55,111 nucleotides of DNA from Bacteroidales bacterium. GTDB lineage: Bacteria; Bacteroidota; Bacteroidia; Bacteroidales; UBA10428. This document shows, piece by piece, positions 25,911-35,800 of this stretch; position 1 is the first letter of the stretch; each line of letters begins with the position of its first letter. The position numbers were made by a program, and so were the translations under genes. A model generated the notes under the pieces. It was not told the DNA's origin and made no database searches. It saw only the letters and a list, made by a program, of their open reading frames with translations. The stretch is taken from contig JAFGOR010000150.1 in assembly GCA_016926375.1 (NCBI GenBank), positions 1 through 55,111 on the forward strand. Direction: 5' to 3'.

Positions 25911-28900
25911 TTGGCTTTGAAGAGGATTATAGGCATAATATCGGGCTTATGGATTTATTCCTTCTTAAGCTTTTCGCAAAACATCCAGATTTCCGGAGTC
26001 CCCAATTATTACCTGCGTGTTGATGAAGTGCAGACTAACCGTGTCAGGGTAACCGATGTTTTGGGAGGACAGATCAGCCACTTTCAATCGGAAAGTAAAG
26101 TTTTGCTGATCCAGATGACCGGGGCCGTCCCCTATTCAGGTGCGGATTTCAAAACAAGGGAAGCACGTACAAAAGAAGATATGGGTGATGTGGGAAGCTA
26201 CGAGATATTTCAGGTTGATGAAGTAGTTGCCATAAATGCCACGGAAGCCTGGGTTATTTTTACCGATGATGTCTCCCGGACCTACGATGCAGGTGAAAAA
26301 ATACAACTTGTAAAATTTGTGGAAGGTGAAACGGTCTCTACCACGGGTGCAGTAAATGCCCTGGATTGGAACGGAACCATAGGCGGCATTGTTGCCATCA
26401 TCGGTACCGATTCGGTAAAACTCAACCACAACATTGATGTCAGTGCCCAGGGTTTTCGCGGAGGTGCCATTCCTGCCGAAAACTACACAGGAGGTTGCCG
26501 GTATGGCTTGAGTTCAGTCATCAAAGACACTTTATTTTTCCTCCCGGCACAAATGAACCGGTCGGGAAACAAGGGCGAGGGAATTGTTACCACTGCATTT
26601 CCCTATACCAAGGGTACGGGATTCGCTATTAACGGCGGCGGGGCCGGAAACGGGCTATACTCGGGCGGCGGTGGCGGCAGCAATTACGCCGTTGGCGGTG
26701 ACGGAGGCCGGCAATCTCCCGTATGTTCGGGTTTATATCCGGCATTGGGCGGCTGGGGTGGTTATGGATGTTTTGAGCTTTACACGGCCGGAAACCGGAA
26801 GATTATCATGGGCGGAGGCGGCGGAAGCGGTACCAAACTTTCAACCTCAACTCCTTCCAAGGGAGGTGACGGTGGGGGTATCGCCATCATCATCACCGGG
26901 GTGCTTGCGGGCAATGGCAAATCAATTTTGGCGAACGGGGAGAATGCCACAGCTACGACCGGAAGCGGGGGTGGCGGCGGTGCGGGCGGAACGGTGATCA
27001 TTGATGCAACCAGTCTTTATGGAGCATTGACGGTTAATGCCAAAGGAGGAAGAGGCGGAAATACGACAGATGACGGCAATTGCACGGGATCAGGCGGCGG
27101 TGGCGGCGGTGGGGTCATCTGGCACAACGGCGCTTCCCTGGCTGCAATCGTTGACTTCTCATATGGCATTGCCGGCGCTGTTGGCAGTTCCTGCTCGCTC
27201 GTACTGGGTATTCCCGGCACGCCGGGTTCAACGGGTGCAAAAATCACAAACCTGATATCACCGCTTACCGGATTCCTGTTCAATTCGGTACATGGAAAGG
27301 ATACCATTTGCGCCGGGCAGACTCCCAATCTTCTTACCGCCAGCCAACCCAAGGGCGGTGATGGCACTTATATCTTTTTATGGGAAAAAAGCACAGATAA
27401 CGCCAACTGGACGGATGCATCCGGAACACAGCTGAGAACCTTCCAGCCACCGGCATTGAATCAGACAACCTGGTACAGGCGAATTGTCACCTCAAACGGT
27501 GTCTTTGACACTAGCCGGGTAATTCAGGTTTTTGTATATCCTGTCATCAGCAACAATACGATTTATGGCATTGATACCATTTGTTACAACAATCATGCGA
27601 AATTGATTACAGCAGCCCAACCCACCGGCGGAAACAATGCATCCTACATTTACCAGTGGCAGTCACGCGACAGTGAAAGCATATGGAGCAACATGGGCGC
27701 CACCCGGACCTCAAATACACCGCTCGATCCGGGAGTACTCACGAAAACGATGTATTACCGTCGCCTGGTGAGCTCAACCGCATATTGCGCGGATACCAGC
27801 AATACCGATAAGATTACGGTATTGCCTTCAATCTTAAACAACGGCTTTGCCACCAGTGATACATCCATATGTTTGAATCAGAGCCCGGGACAGCTCAATG
27901 CTTTAACTCCCGGCGGTGGCGATGGCACCTATTCTTTTTCCTGGCAATATAAGCCGGCATCCGGTAACTGGACCAGCCTGGCTTCAAGCAATGTGCTCCG
28001 TTACACCGCAGGTGTGCTGACCAATGAAACTCTGTTCCGCAGGATTGTATATTCAGGGAATGACAAGGCTTGCATTGACACCGGAACCGTCAAAACGGTG
28101 CATACCATGCCCCTGATAACCAACAACAGCATACTGGGCAGCACCGTTCAGTATACATGCTACAATACACCTATTTCATTGCCGGGTTCTTCGCCTCTGA
28201 ACGGATTCAACACCTACGCATACCAGTGGGAACAAAGCAATGACAACAGCACATGGAATTCGGTCACGGGTGCGGACCGCGATTATGTGTCAGCAAACCT
28301 CACCAGCAGGAAGTATTTCAGAAGGATTGTATATTCCTCACCCGCTTACCACGAATGCACCGACATCAGTGACGCGGTTGAAGTGAGGATCAATCCGCTG
28401 CCTACGGGGGATGTAAGTGTGGATCGGGATACAATATGCGCAGGTGAAACCTTGTATGTAAAATTCAACCTGGCAGGCAGCGGACCTTTCAATGTTGCTG
28501 TCGCCGGTGAAAGTATTCCCGGTTCATCCAAAACAGGCATTACCGCACTTACTGATTCTGTAGCCTTTACTCCCGCTACCTCACAGCAGTTCACGATGTA
28601 TTCGGTGGAGGACGACAGCGGTTGCTTTGCCGATATTACAGGTTTTGCCAACGTTTCGCACGGCATAGTATATGCAGTTCCTGTCGCCAATGCAGGGACC
28701 AGCCAGGAGACATGCGGCCTGAACTATACGTTGCAGGCTGTTAAAAATATAAGCGGTTCTTCGGGTTTGTGGACAGGAACCGGTGTGACATTCAGCGATC
28801 CATCCAATGCCACCACCCAGGTTACTTCCGGAAGTTATGACACCAAAATGTTGAAATGGACTGAAACCAACTGGCATTGTTCTGATGAGGATGAAATTGA

Positions 28901-29444
28901 AATTACATTCCAGGAACAACCACCAGCGCCCGATGCAGGTCCCGACCAGAGTCTTGATTTCAGTTACATGGCCCAGCTTCAAGCGGTTGAACCGATCGTG
29001 GGTACTGGAAAATGGACCATTGAAACCGGTTCAGGAGAATTTGACAATGACATACTGCCCAACGCCGTCATCAGCGAGCTGGCCAGTTCCACAACTCTCA
29101 GATGGACCGTTACCAACGGAAGCTGTCCTGAGGTTTCCGACATCATGGAAATTCTGGTCAATCCGCTGGTCATTCAGAAAGGATTTACACCCAACGGTGA
29201 CAGCAAAAACGATGTATTTGACATTGGTGCCACCAATGCTGAGCTTATCAGGATTAAAGTATTTAATAGCGCAGGCGTACTGGTTTTTGAATCGGATAAT
29301 TACCAGGAAGGGGATCTCTGGGATGGATACAATATGGATGGAGTTGAATTGCCCGAAGGCACGTACTTTTATCTGGTCGACATGAAAATTGCGGGCAGGC
29401 AGGAGGAAGTGCAATTCAGGTCATTTGTTGAAATACTAAGATAA
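25911..29444 (+). CDS. T9SS type B sorting-domain surface protein, glycine-rich with Ig-like repeats
   Basis: An 1177-residue exported protein. The start is TTG (25911 or 25917): the frame has no upstream ATG before a TGA at 25878, and a signal peptide follows at once (LKRIIGIISGLWIYSFLSFSQ). Residues about 40-230 form a beta-rich domain; 240-450 is very glycine-rich with GGGGGSNYAVGGDGG-type runs; then about four related 90-residue Ig/PKD-like repeats each containing a TIC or SIC motif and a YQW or FSW strand (near 465, 550, 645 and 740). The last 90 residues, VIQKGFTPNGDSKNDVFDI... to the end, are the gliding motility-associated (CHU_C) type B sorting domain, which directs secretion by the T9SS and attachment at the surface. 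The PorP/SprF gene follows immediately, as expected for a type B cargo. Probably an adhesin or structural surface protein. Confidence 0.85.
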   Translation: MALKRIIGIISGLWIYSFLSFSQNIQISGVPNYYLRVDEVQTNRVRVTDVLGGQISHFQSESKVLLIQMTGAVPYSGADFKTREARTKEDMGDVGSYEIFQVDEVVAINATEAWVIFTDDVSRTYDAGEKIQLVKFVEGETVSTTGAVNALDWNGTIGGIVAIIGTDSVKLNHNIDVSAQGFRGGAIPAENYTGGCRYGLSSVIKDTLFFLPAQMNRSGNKGEGIVTTAFPYTKGTGFAINGGGAGNGLYSGGGGGSNYAVGGDGGRQSPVCSGLYPALGGWGGYGCFELYTAGNRKIIMGGGGGSGTKLSTSTPSKGGDGGGIAIIITGVLAGNGKSILANGENATATTGSGGGGGAGGTVIIDATSLYGALTVNAKGGRGGNTTDDGNCTGSGGGGGGGVIWHNGASLAAIVDFSYGIAGAVGSSCSLVLGIPGTPGSTGAKITNLISPLTGFLFNSVHGKDTICAGQTPNLLTASQPKGGDGTYIFLWEKSTDNANWTDASGTQLRTFQPPALNQTTWYRRIVTSNGVFDTSRVIQVFVYPVISNNTIYGIDTICYNNHAKLITAAQPTGGNNASYIYQWQSRDSESIWSNMGATRTSNTPLDPGVLTKTMYYRRLVSSTAYCADTSNTDKITVLPSILNNGFATSDTSICLNQSPGQLNALTPGGGDGTYSFSWQYKPASGNWTSLASSNVLRYTAGVLTNETLFRRIVYSGNDKACIDTGTVKTVHTMPLITNNSILGSTVQYTCYNTPISLPGSSPLNGFNTYAYQWEQSNDNSTWNSVTGADRDYVSANLTSRKYFRRIVYSSPAYHECTDISDAVEVRINPLPTGDVSVDRDTICAGETLYVKFNLAGSGPFNVAVAGESIPGSSKTGITALTDSVAFTPATSQQFTMYSVEDDSGCFADITGFANVSHGIVYAVPVANAGTSQETCGLNYTLQAVKNISGSSGLWTGTGVTFSDPSNATTQVTSGSYDTKMLKWTETNWHCSDEDEIEITFQEQPPAPDAGPDQSLDFSYMAQLQAVEPIVGTGKWTIETGSGEFDNDILPNAVISELASSTTLRWTVTNGSCPEVSDIMEILVNPLVIQKGFTPNGDSKNDVFDIGATNAELIRIKVFNSAGVLVFESDNYQEGDLWDGYNMDGVELPEGTYFYLVDMKIAGRQEEVQFRSFVEILR

Positions 29445-30353
29445 ATGCGAAGATCAATTATCATATTGTTTTGCCTTTTGCTGTCAGTCATCCTTGAAGC
29501 CCAGGAGAAAGCGCTCCTTTACAGCCATTACAGCTTTAACGGACTGGCTATTAACCCGGCCTATGCCGGTAGCAGGGAAATGCTCAGCATCAGCGTTTCA
29601 CACCGAAGCCAGTGGATGGGCTTTGAAGGTGCGCCTTCGTATAATATCGCCGGCCTTCACACTCCCTTTAAAAACACAAAGATGGGACTGGGATTGCTAG
29701 TAATGAATGAAAGCATCGGGCTGCGCAAGTATACGGGCATTTATGTAAATTATGCACACCGGTTGACACTGGGGAACGGAAAGCTCGCCCTGGGCCTGAA
29801 AGGCGGCATTTCCACCGGTAAATTCGAGCTGATCGATCTGGGTGGAGATGATGTCGTTTTCAGTGAGAAGTCGAGCAGTTACCTGCTGCCGAATTTTGGC
29901 ATGGGGATGTATTATTACACCCGAAAGTTCTACGCAGGCCTGTCAGTGCCGCTTATTCTGGGTTATGAAACCAATGAGACAGGCGAAGTTACAGCCTATC
30001 ACGATTTCAATAAATATGCTTATTACCTTTCGGCAGGAATTACTTTTGACATTGCTGATAACTGGCAGTTGCAGCCTTCAGGCCTGGTGGAATATGATAA
30101 GGCAGGCGGAGTCATTGCCGACGGCGGTTTAAGCTTGTTATACAAGGACGCCCTTCGTGTTGGCGCATCCTACCGCAGCAAACAGGCAATAGTAATGTTG
30201 CTTGACTACAAAATAAACTATCAGCTGCGGGTGGGCATTGCCTATGATTACGGATTGAACGACTTGAATGCTTACAACAGGAACTCCTTTGAGATTGCCC
30301 TGGAGTATAATTTCGGATATCAGATCAGAGCAGCAAACCCGACGATATTTTAA
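29445..30353 (+). CDS. PorP/SprF family type IX secretion outer-membrane protein
   Basis: A 302-residue beta-barrel protein with signal peptide (1-19, ending EAQ). It shows the family opening YSHYSFNGLAINPAYAGSREMLSISVSHRSQW and FEGAPSYNIAGLHTPF, then GLGLLVMNE and alternating amphipathic strands to a terminal aromatic-rich end. In Flavobacterium, SprF is needed to export and anchor the type B cargo SprB; PorP is the Porphyromonas relative. The start codon directly follows the stop of the T9SS cargo gene, so cargo and partner are coupled. It likely handles that specific cargo rather than being the core PorP of the secretion machine. Confidence 0.88.
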   Translation: MRRSIIILFCLLLSVILEAQEKALLYSHYSFNGLAINPAYAGSREMLSISVSHRSQWMGFEGAPSYNIAGLHTPFKNTKMGLGLLVMNESIGLRKYTGIYVNYAHRLTLGNGKLALGLKGGISTGKFELIDLGGDDVVFSEKSSSYLLPNFGMGMYYYTRKFYAGLSVPLILGYETNETGEVTAYHDFNKYAYYLSAGITFDIADNWQLQPSGLVEYDKAGGVIADGGLSLLYKDALRVGASYRSKQAIVMLLDYKINYQLRVGIAYDYGLNDLNAYNRNSFEIALEYNFGYQIRAANPTIF

Positions 30354-30359
30354 TCAACA

Positions 30360-31793
30360 ATGTTTTCCTATAAAAAAATATTTTTTTCCGTATTCCTGAT
30401 TCTTTGTGCCTGCCCCGGGCTTTTTTCCCAGGATCACTTTGAGGTAAAACGCCTTCTATTAAACACATCGGCCAGGGAGATGGCCCCGGCGTTCTATCAG
30501 AACGGAATCGTGTTTTGCTCCGACCGCAAAAATGAAGTGCTTACCAGTTATGTCGACCTGAACTATAATATGTTCACCAACCTATATGTGGCGGAACAGA
30601 AGAAACCCGGCAAATTTGAGCATCCCAGGCTGATGTCCAGGGAGCTCACCACTTTTTTATATGAAGGTCCGTGTACATTCAGCAAAGACGGAAAAACCAT
30701 TTATTTCACCCGTTCAATCAATGTATCGACGAGTTCCAGGAACAAGAACCGGGCAGATACAACCTTCGGGATCTTTAGTGCCACCTGGTCGGGTGGGGAA
30801 TGGGCAAATCTTACCCAGTTCAGGTTCAACCGACCCGAATACAATACGGGTTACCCCTGCCTTTCTGATGACGGCACCCAGCTGTTCTTTTGTTCTGATG
30901 CTCCGGGCGGGTTTGGAGGGATGGACATTTATGTTTCGAGGCTGGAAAACGGGCGGTGGGCAGCACCCGAAAACCTGGGACCGGCTATCAATACCTCTAA
31001 AAACGAGGTCTTCCCTTTTTTGCATTCCAGCGGAAGACTGTATTTCTCATCCCGGGGTTTGACTCAGAAGGGTGACCTGGACATATTCTATACCGTTAAA
31101 ATTGACGATGTATGGCAAAAACCCGTGCCTATGTCGGAACCTTTCAATTCAAACCATGATGATTACGGGCTGATTCTTAATGCAGCCGCAGATACCGGCT
31201 ATTTTGTTTCGGACCGCTCAGGTTCAGCGGATATTCTTTCTGCCTATTCAACAATTCCCACTTTCACACATTGCCCCGATCAGCAGGAGAATGATTATTG
31301 TTTCGTATTTTATGAACCCAACAACAACGAGGTTGATACAACAACTTTTGCCTATGAATGGGACCTCGGCGACGGAACCATAATCAGAGCGCTTGAAGCA
31401 GAACACTGTTTCGCCAGGCCCGACACCTATCAGGTTCAGCTAAATATCATTGATAAGCTTACCAGGGAATTAATGGCCAACCAGGCAGATTATACCTTTG
31501 TAGTATCAAAAATCGAGCAGGCTTATATTCATGGTCCTGAGACGGTAGCGCAGGGACAGGAGATAACCGTGAACGGACACGAAACCTATCTGAAAGATTT
31601 TACCGTTGATCAATACTACTGGGATTTTGGTGACGGATTCCGGGCCTCCGGATCCGATGTGAAACACCTTTTTGTTTTCCCCGGTACTTATAGTCTCACG
31701 CTGGGAGTAACCGATAAAACGGATGACAAAAATGAATCTGATCGCACAAGCTGCGTAACCCGCAAAATTATTGTGATAAGCCCGCAAAAGTAA
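30360..31793 (+). CDS. PD40 beta-propeller plus PKD-domain exported protein
   Basis: A 477-residue protein with signal peptide (MFSYKKIFFSVFLILCACPGLFSQ). Residues about 30-295 form a WD40-like (PD40) propeller with typical blades: APAFYQNGIVFCSDR, EGPCTFSKDGKTIYFTRS, YPCLSDDGTQLFFCSDAPGGFGGMDIY and PFLHSSGRLYFSSRG. Two PKD domains follow (about 300-385 and 395-475) marked by YEWDLGDG and YYWDFGDGF. It resembles the front half of PorE-type proteins but has no OmpA domain, so it would not bind peptidoglycan. It sits 6 bases after the PorP/SprF gene and is probably a periplasmic or surface partner of the secreted structure. Confidence 0.82.
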   Translation: MFSYKKIFFSVFLILCACPGLFSQDHFEVKRLLLNTSAREMAPAFYQNGIVFCSDRKNEVLTSYVDLNYNMFTNLYVAEQKKPGKFEHPRLMSRELTTFLYEGPCTFSKDGKTIYFTRSINVSTSSRNKNRADTTFGIFSATWSGGEWANLTQFRFNRPEYNTGYPCLSDDGTQLFFCSDAPGGFGGMDIYVSRLENGRWAAPENLGPAINTSKNEVFPFLHSSGRLYFSSRGLTQKGDLDIFYTVKIDDVWQKPVPMSEPFNSNHDDYGLILNAAADTGYFVSDRSGSADILSAYSTIPTFTHCPDQQENDYCFVFYEPNNNEVDTTTFAYEWDLGDGTIIRALEAEHCFARPDTYQVQLNIIDKLTRELMANQADYTFVVSKIEQAYIHGPETVAQGQEITVNGHETYLKDFTVDQYYWDFGDGFRASGSDVKHLFVFPGTYSLTLGVTDKTDDKNESDRTSCVTRKIIVISPQK

Positions 31794-31805
31794 TTGCCCT
31801 TTGAG

Positions 31806-31826
31806 GATTCATGTATAAAATGAATC
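31806..31826 (+). terminator. Weak hairpin inside the T9SS-linked operon
   Basis: GATTCAT (31806-31812) pairs with ATGAATC (31820-31826) across a 7-base loop, with a T6 run a few bases later. The 92-base gap is the largest in this operon, so it may be a partial terminator or processing site before the last two genes. Confidence 0.3.
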
Positions 31827-31885
31827 TATTCCCGTTTTTTATCGTATAGCAAGTAAACAACAACCGAACATCTGAATTATATCCT

Positions 31886-32857
31886 ATGAAGTACTTTTCA
31901 TTTCTAATATCGGCCCTGTTAATTACTGCCGGTTTACAGGCTCAGCCTGTGCCTGCAGGAGATGAAAATATTCCTTATCTCATGACTTTTGGCCCGAAAG
32001 CCGGAACATCGTGGGGCGATGATGATTTCTCGCAGACATTCTTTTTTCTTGTTCCCAAAGGTTTTTCACAATCGGTTTATATCAGGGTTTATGATCCTGA
32101 TATCAGCGGCTCAACGGATGAGGTGAATGGGGTCTTTGATACCAGGATGACGTATTCGGTATATGGGGGAAAGGAAAGTTATTCGCACAAAGACGCTATG
32201 GAAACTTCACCCAGGGGCAATTACAAGAGCGGGAACCTGCTGGCCTCGAAAACATTCGGTAACCAGGTCGATTATGATAACAAGTGGTATACTTTCGGAC
32301 CTTTCAATCCATCAGAAGGTGAATTTGTGCAAAGATTTGACGGCTATGTTTTTAAAGTCATCTGCGACGGCATGGCCGGTGATGATGGCAATCTTTACCG
32401 GTATTTCCTTTCGACCAGGATGGATGAGAACAAAGCCATCGAGGGAGCCAATGCCTTTGCATATGAATATTCGTTTCGTATGCATGACAATGCCACAGAA
32501 GTATCCCATATTTACCCGCTGGTTGACGACAGGACAATCTCGGTGAAACTCTCCAATTTTGACTGGGACTCGGACGGATTGATTCGCTGTGTATCCGTTG
32601 CCCGTAAAGGCCAGCTCTGCCCGGTATCCGGGGAAGATGTATGGGCCGAGAAAGAATTCACCATTTTTGATGAAGAAAAAAACACTTCACTCGATATTCA
32701 GTTTATCAAACGAAAAACACCACCTGTCAAAAATAACAACGTGGTTGTTAATGTCCGCAACCAGTATGGAGAGTTGCTGCCCTTCTACGTTATTCCAATC
32801 GGAGGTGTGCCCAAGTATAAGGCTGGCATTGATGTCAGACCCATGACGAAGAAATAA
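31886..32857 (+). CDS. Secreted protein of unknown family in the T9SS-linked operon
   Basis: A 323-residue protein I do not recognise. It has a signal peptide (MKYFSFLISALLITAGLQAQ), then a beta-rich mature part with many aromatic and acidic residues: IPYLMTFGPKAGTSWGDDDFSQTFFF near the start, VYIRVYDPDISGSTDE near 70, and ISVKLSNFDWDSDGLIRCVSVA near 220. No catalytic motif stands out. The DxDxSGSTDE and DWDSDG segments look like calcium-binding loops, which is a guess. It ends 9 bases before the propeller/SpoIIE gene, so the two are almost certainly cotranscribed, and it may be the periplasmic ligand-binding partner of that sensor. Confidence 0.7.
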   Translation: MKYFSFLISALLITAGLQAQPVPAGDENIPYLMTFGPKAGTSWGDDDFSQTFFFLVPKGFSQSVYIRVYDPDISGSTDEVNGVFDTRMTYSVYGGKESYSHKDAMETSPRGNYKSGNLLASKTFGNQVDYDNKWYTFGPFNPSEGEFVQRFDGYVFKVICDGMAGDDGNLYRYFLSTRMDENKAIEGANAFAYEYSFRMHDNATEVSHIYPLVDDRTISVKLSNFDWDSDGLIRCVSVARKGQLCPVSGEDVWAEKEFTIFDEEKNTSLDIQFIKRKTPPVKNNNVVVNVRNQYGELLPFYVIPIGGVPKYKAGIDVRPMTKK

Positions 32858-32866
32858 ATTTTACCT

Positions 32867-35800
32867 ATGCGCAAGGTTTTTTATTCAGTTCTAGCGGCTT
32901 TAGCCCTATTTTTTTCCCTGCCAGGCACATCCCAGGATTACAGGATAAGCCATTTCGGGTTAACCGAAGGTATCTCGCATCAATACGTGTATACAGTCAG
33001 CCAGGATAATCACGGGTATATCTGGATAGGAACCGGGCAGGGACTATGCCGTTTCAACGGAATCGCTTTTGACACGGATATCTTACAGGACTCGCTGGGT
33101 ACCGAGGTGGCCCAGTCAAGCATCAGAGACAGCCGTGGAGTCCTCTGGTTTGGCTACCAGAACGGAGATATCGCTAAATATGACGGAACTTCTTTCTCCA
33201 CCATAAAGCCTGGAGTTGAAATTTCCAGCGCTGTCACCGGTTTTGCAACATTGGAGGATGGAAACCTGATTGTATCCACGCAGAACAACGGCCTATTCAG
33301 TATGAATGCGCAAACAGGCGCAGCGAACCCTGTTTCCGGCATTGACAAGGGTTTGTTTACAGCTTTGTCCGTGAAAGGCAAAATTCTTTTGCTGGGTTCC
33401 ATGGAAGGATTAACCATATACTCGATTGATGGGACAGGCAACAACGCTGAGGTTCTTATGAAGATCTCAGAGTTTGATTTTATCAAAATACAGGATATAC
33501 AGCCTTCTTATGCTGAGAATATATTCTGGATAGCTACCGAGGAAGACGGGGTCTTCCGGTTAACATTGCAAGGAGGTACCTACGATCTCACCAAAATAGC
33601 CACCGAATCCAGGTTAGCTTCGGCAAAAGTGCAGTCAGTGCTTGAGGATTCTGATAAGCATTTATGGGTAAGTACATTATTGGGTGGATTATACCGGTTA
33701 AGCTTGCCTGACAAGAACGGGAATTTTGCTTCGGCTACTTTATACAATAAGCAGAACGGACTTTCTGAAGATGCAGTAAAAAAGGTGTTTGAAGATATCG
33801 AAGGCAATATATGGATTGCAACCTATGGAGGCGGTTTGAATTTATTTACCGGACAGGCATTTTCGTTTTTGCAGCAGGATGTGAATGGGTTGGACAATGA
33901 CATCCAGTCCGTTGTTATCACCGATGAAGACATTATGTACCTGGGGGGACCCGGTGGGTTATTCCGCGGTAAAAAGGGCGCCGACAGGTCCGCAACCAGA
34001 ATTGCCGGTGTTCCGGCAGACCGGATAATGGTTTTGCATACCGAAGGGAACAAGCTCTACATAGGCACTGAAAAAAACGGTCTGTTTCTGTTGGATATCA
34101 GGAGTGGTGCTGTGCGAAAAATTGCCTATGAAGCCGGATCTCTCGGCAGTCAGGTAAGCGCCATAGCCACCAGCGACCAATATGTATACCTGGGCACCCG
34201 GGATGGGATCTATAAATTTAGTAAGGATCTGCGTGAAGCTGTACATTTTACAACTACCAGCGGATTGCCGCATAACAGCATCGAACAGATCTATTTCGAC
34301 AGTAAAGGCAGACTTTTAATAGCAACACGCGCCAATGGCATTTTCCAGCTAACCGAGGATGACAGCATCAAAAATCTTTTCCCGGCGGGAAATACCGAAA
34401 TTGAGTTTAAATCTGTAATTGAGGATGATCAGGGAGGAATATGGGCCGCAACCTATGGTGACGGAATTGTCTATTTCAAAGATGATTCTGTTTACCAGTT
34501 CACCGTTTCTTCGGGTTTGAAATCAAATTATTGTTACAGCCTGGCAAAAGGACCTGATCAGAGCATCTGGATCGGACACAGGCTCGGATTGAGCAGGATC
34601 AAAACATCGACCATGAAAATCAGTGTTTTTGACAAGAACATGGATATTACCGGGGACTGCAATCCGAATGCTTCTTTTGTCGATAAAACAGGGGTGCTGT
34701 ATTTTGGTACCACCGAGGGTCTTGTTACCTATGATCCTTCCCTGGAAAATGAGAAAAAGCAGCCACCATTCACCAACATTGTGAGTCTTCTGATTTCTGA
34801 CAAGCCTTATGATTTTGGGAAGGAAATAGTACTTCCTTACCGTCCCTATAAACTGAGAATTGACTTCATCGGTCTGAATTACAGTGATCCGCAATCGGTT
34901 CGCTACCAGTACAAGCTCGAAGGGAACGATCTGGAATGGTCCGATGTCACATCCCAAACTTATGTTACCTATCCGAGGATCGAGGATGGGGAATATATTT
35001 TCTACCTGAGGTCGTTTAATAATGAAGGTCTCAGTCAGGAAACACCGGTAACCGTTAAAATCAGGATAAAGCCTCCATTCTGGAAAACCTGGTGGTTCAT
35101 GGCTTTATCATTGCTCACCCTTGTTTCAGCCGTATACCTGATCATCAAAATACGGGAGCGCAAGCAAAAACAATTGCAGGAATACCTGGAACGGGAACTC
35201 ACCCTGCGCACCAAAGAGGTCGTGGAGCAGAAGGAAGTAATTGAAATAAAGAACCGGGATATTACCGACAGTATCAATTATGCAAAACGCATACAAACCA
35301 GTATGCTGCCACCCATCAGGAGGCTCCAGCAGCACTTTTCAGGATGTTTTGTTTTCTACAGCCCCAGGGACATTGTAAGTGGTGACTTTTACTGGTTCGA
35401 CCAGGTAAACAACAACAAGTTCACCATAGTTTGCGCGGATTCAACCGGACACGGGGTACCGGGAGCCTTTATGTCAATGATCGGTTCAACACTGATCAAG
35501 GATATTTGCACACGTGAAGCCGGTAATTCTCCTTCACAGGTTTTGCAGGTTCTGGATAATGAACTGAGAAATACACTCAATCAGAATCTCGAAGATGGCA
35601 CAAAGCCGGGTGACGGAATGGATATCATTGTATGTGAGATTGATCTCAAAACGCATTATGTCAGATATGCCTCAGCCATGCGACCCATGATTATTTACCG
35701 CAACGGCGAGGAATACTTTGTGAAGGGAAGCCGGAATTCAGTGGGCGGACATTATGACCGGGAAGATAACCTGTTTGAAGATGAAGGTCTTCAATTGAGC

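Noticed and set aside
26584-26997. 137-aa ORF and the proline-rich minus-strand ORF at 26780-27001
   Set aside because: Produced by the GGC/GGT repeats of the glycine-rich T9SS protein.
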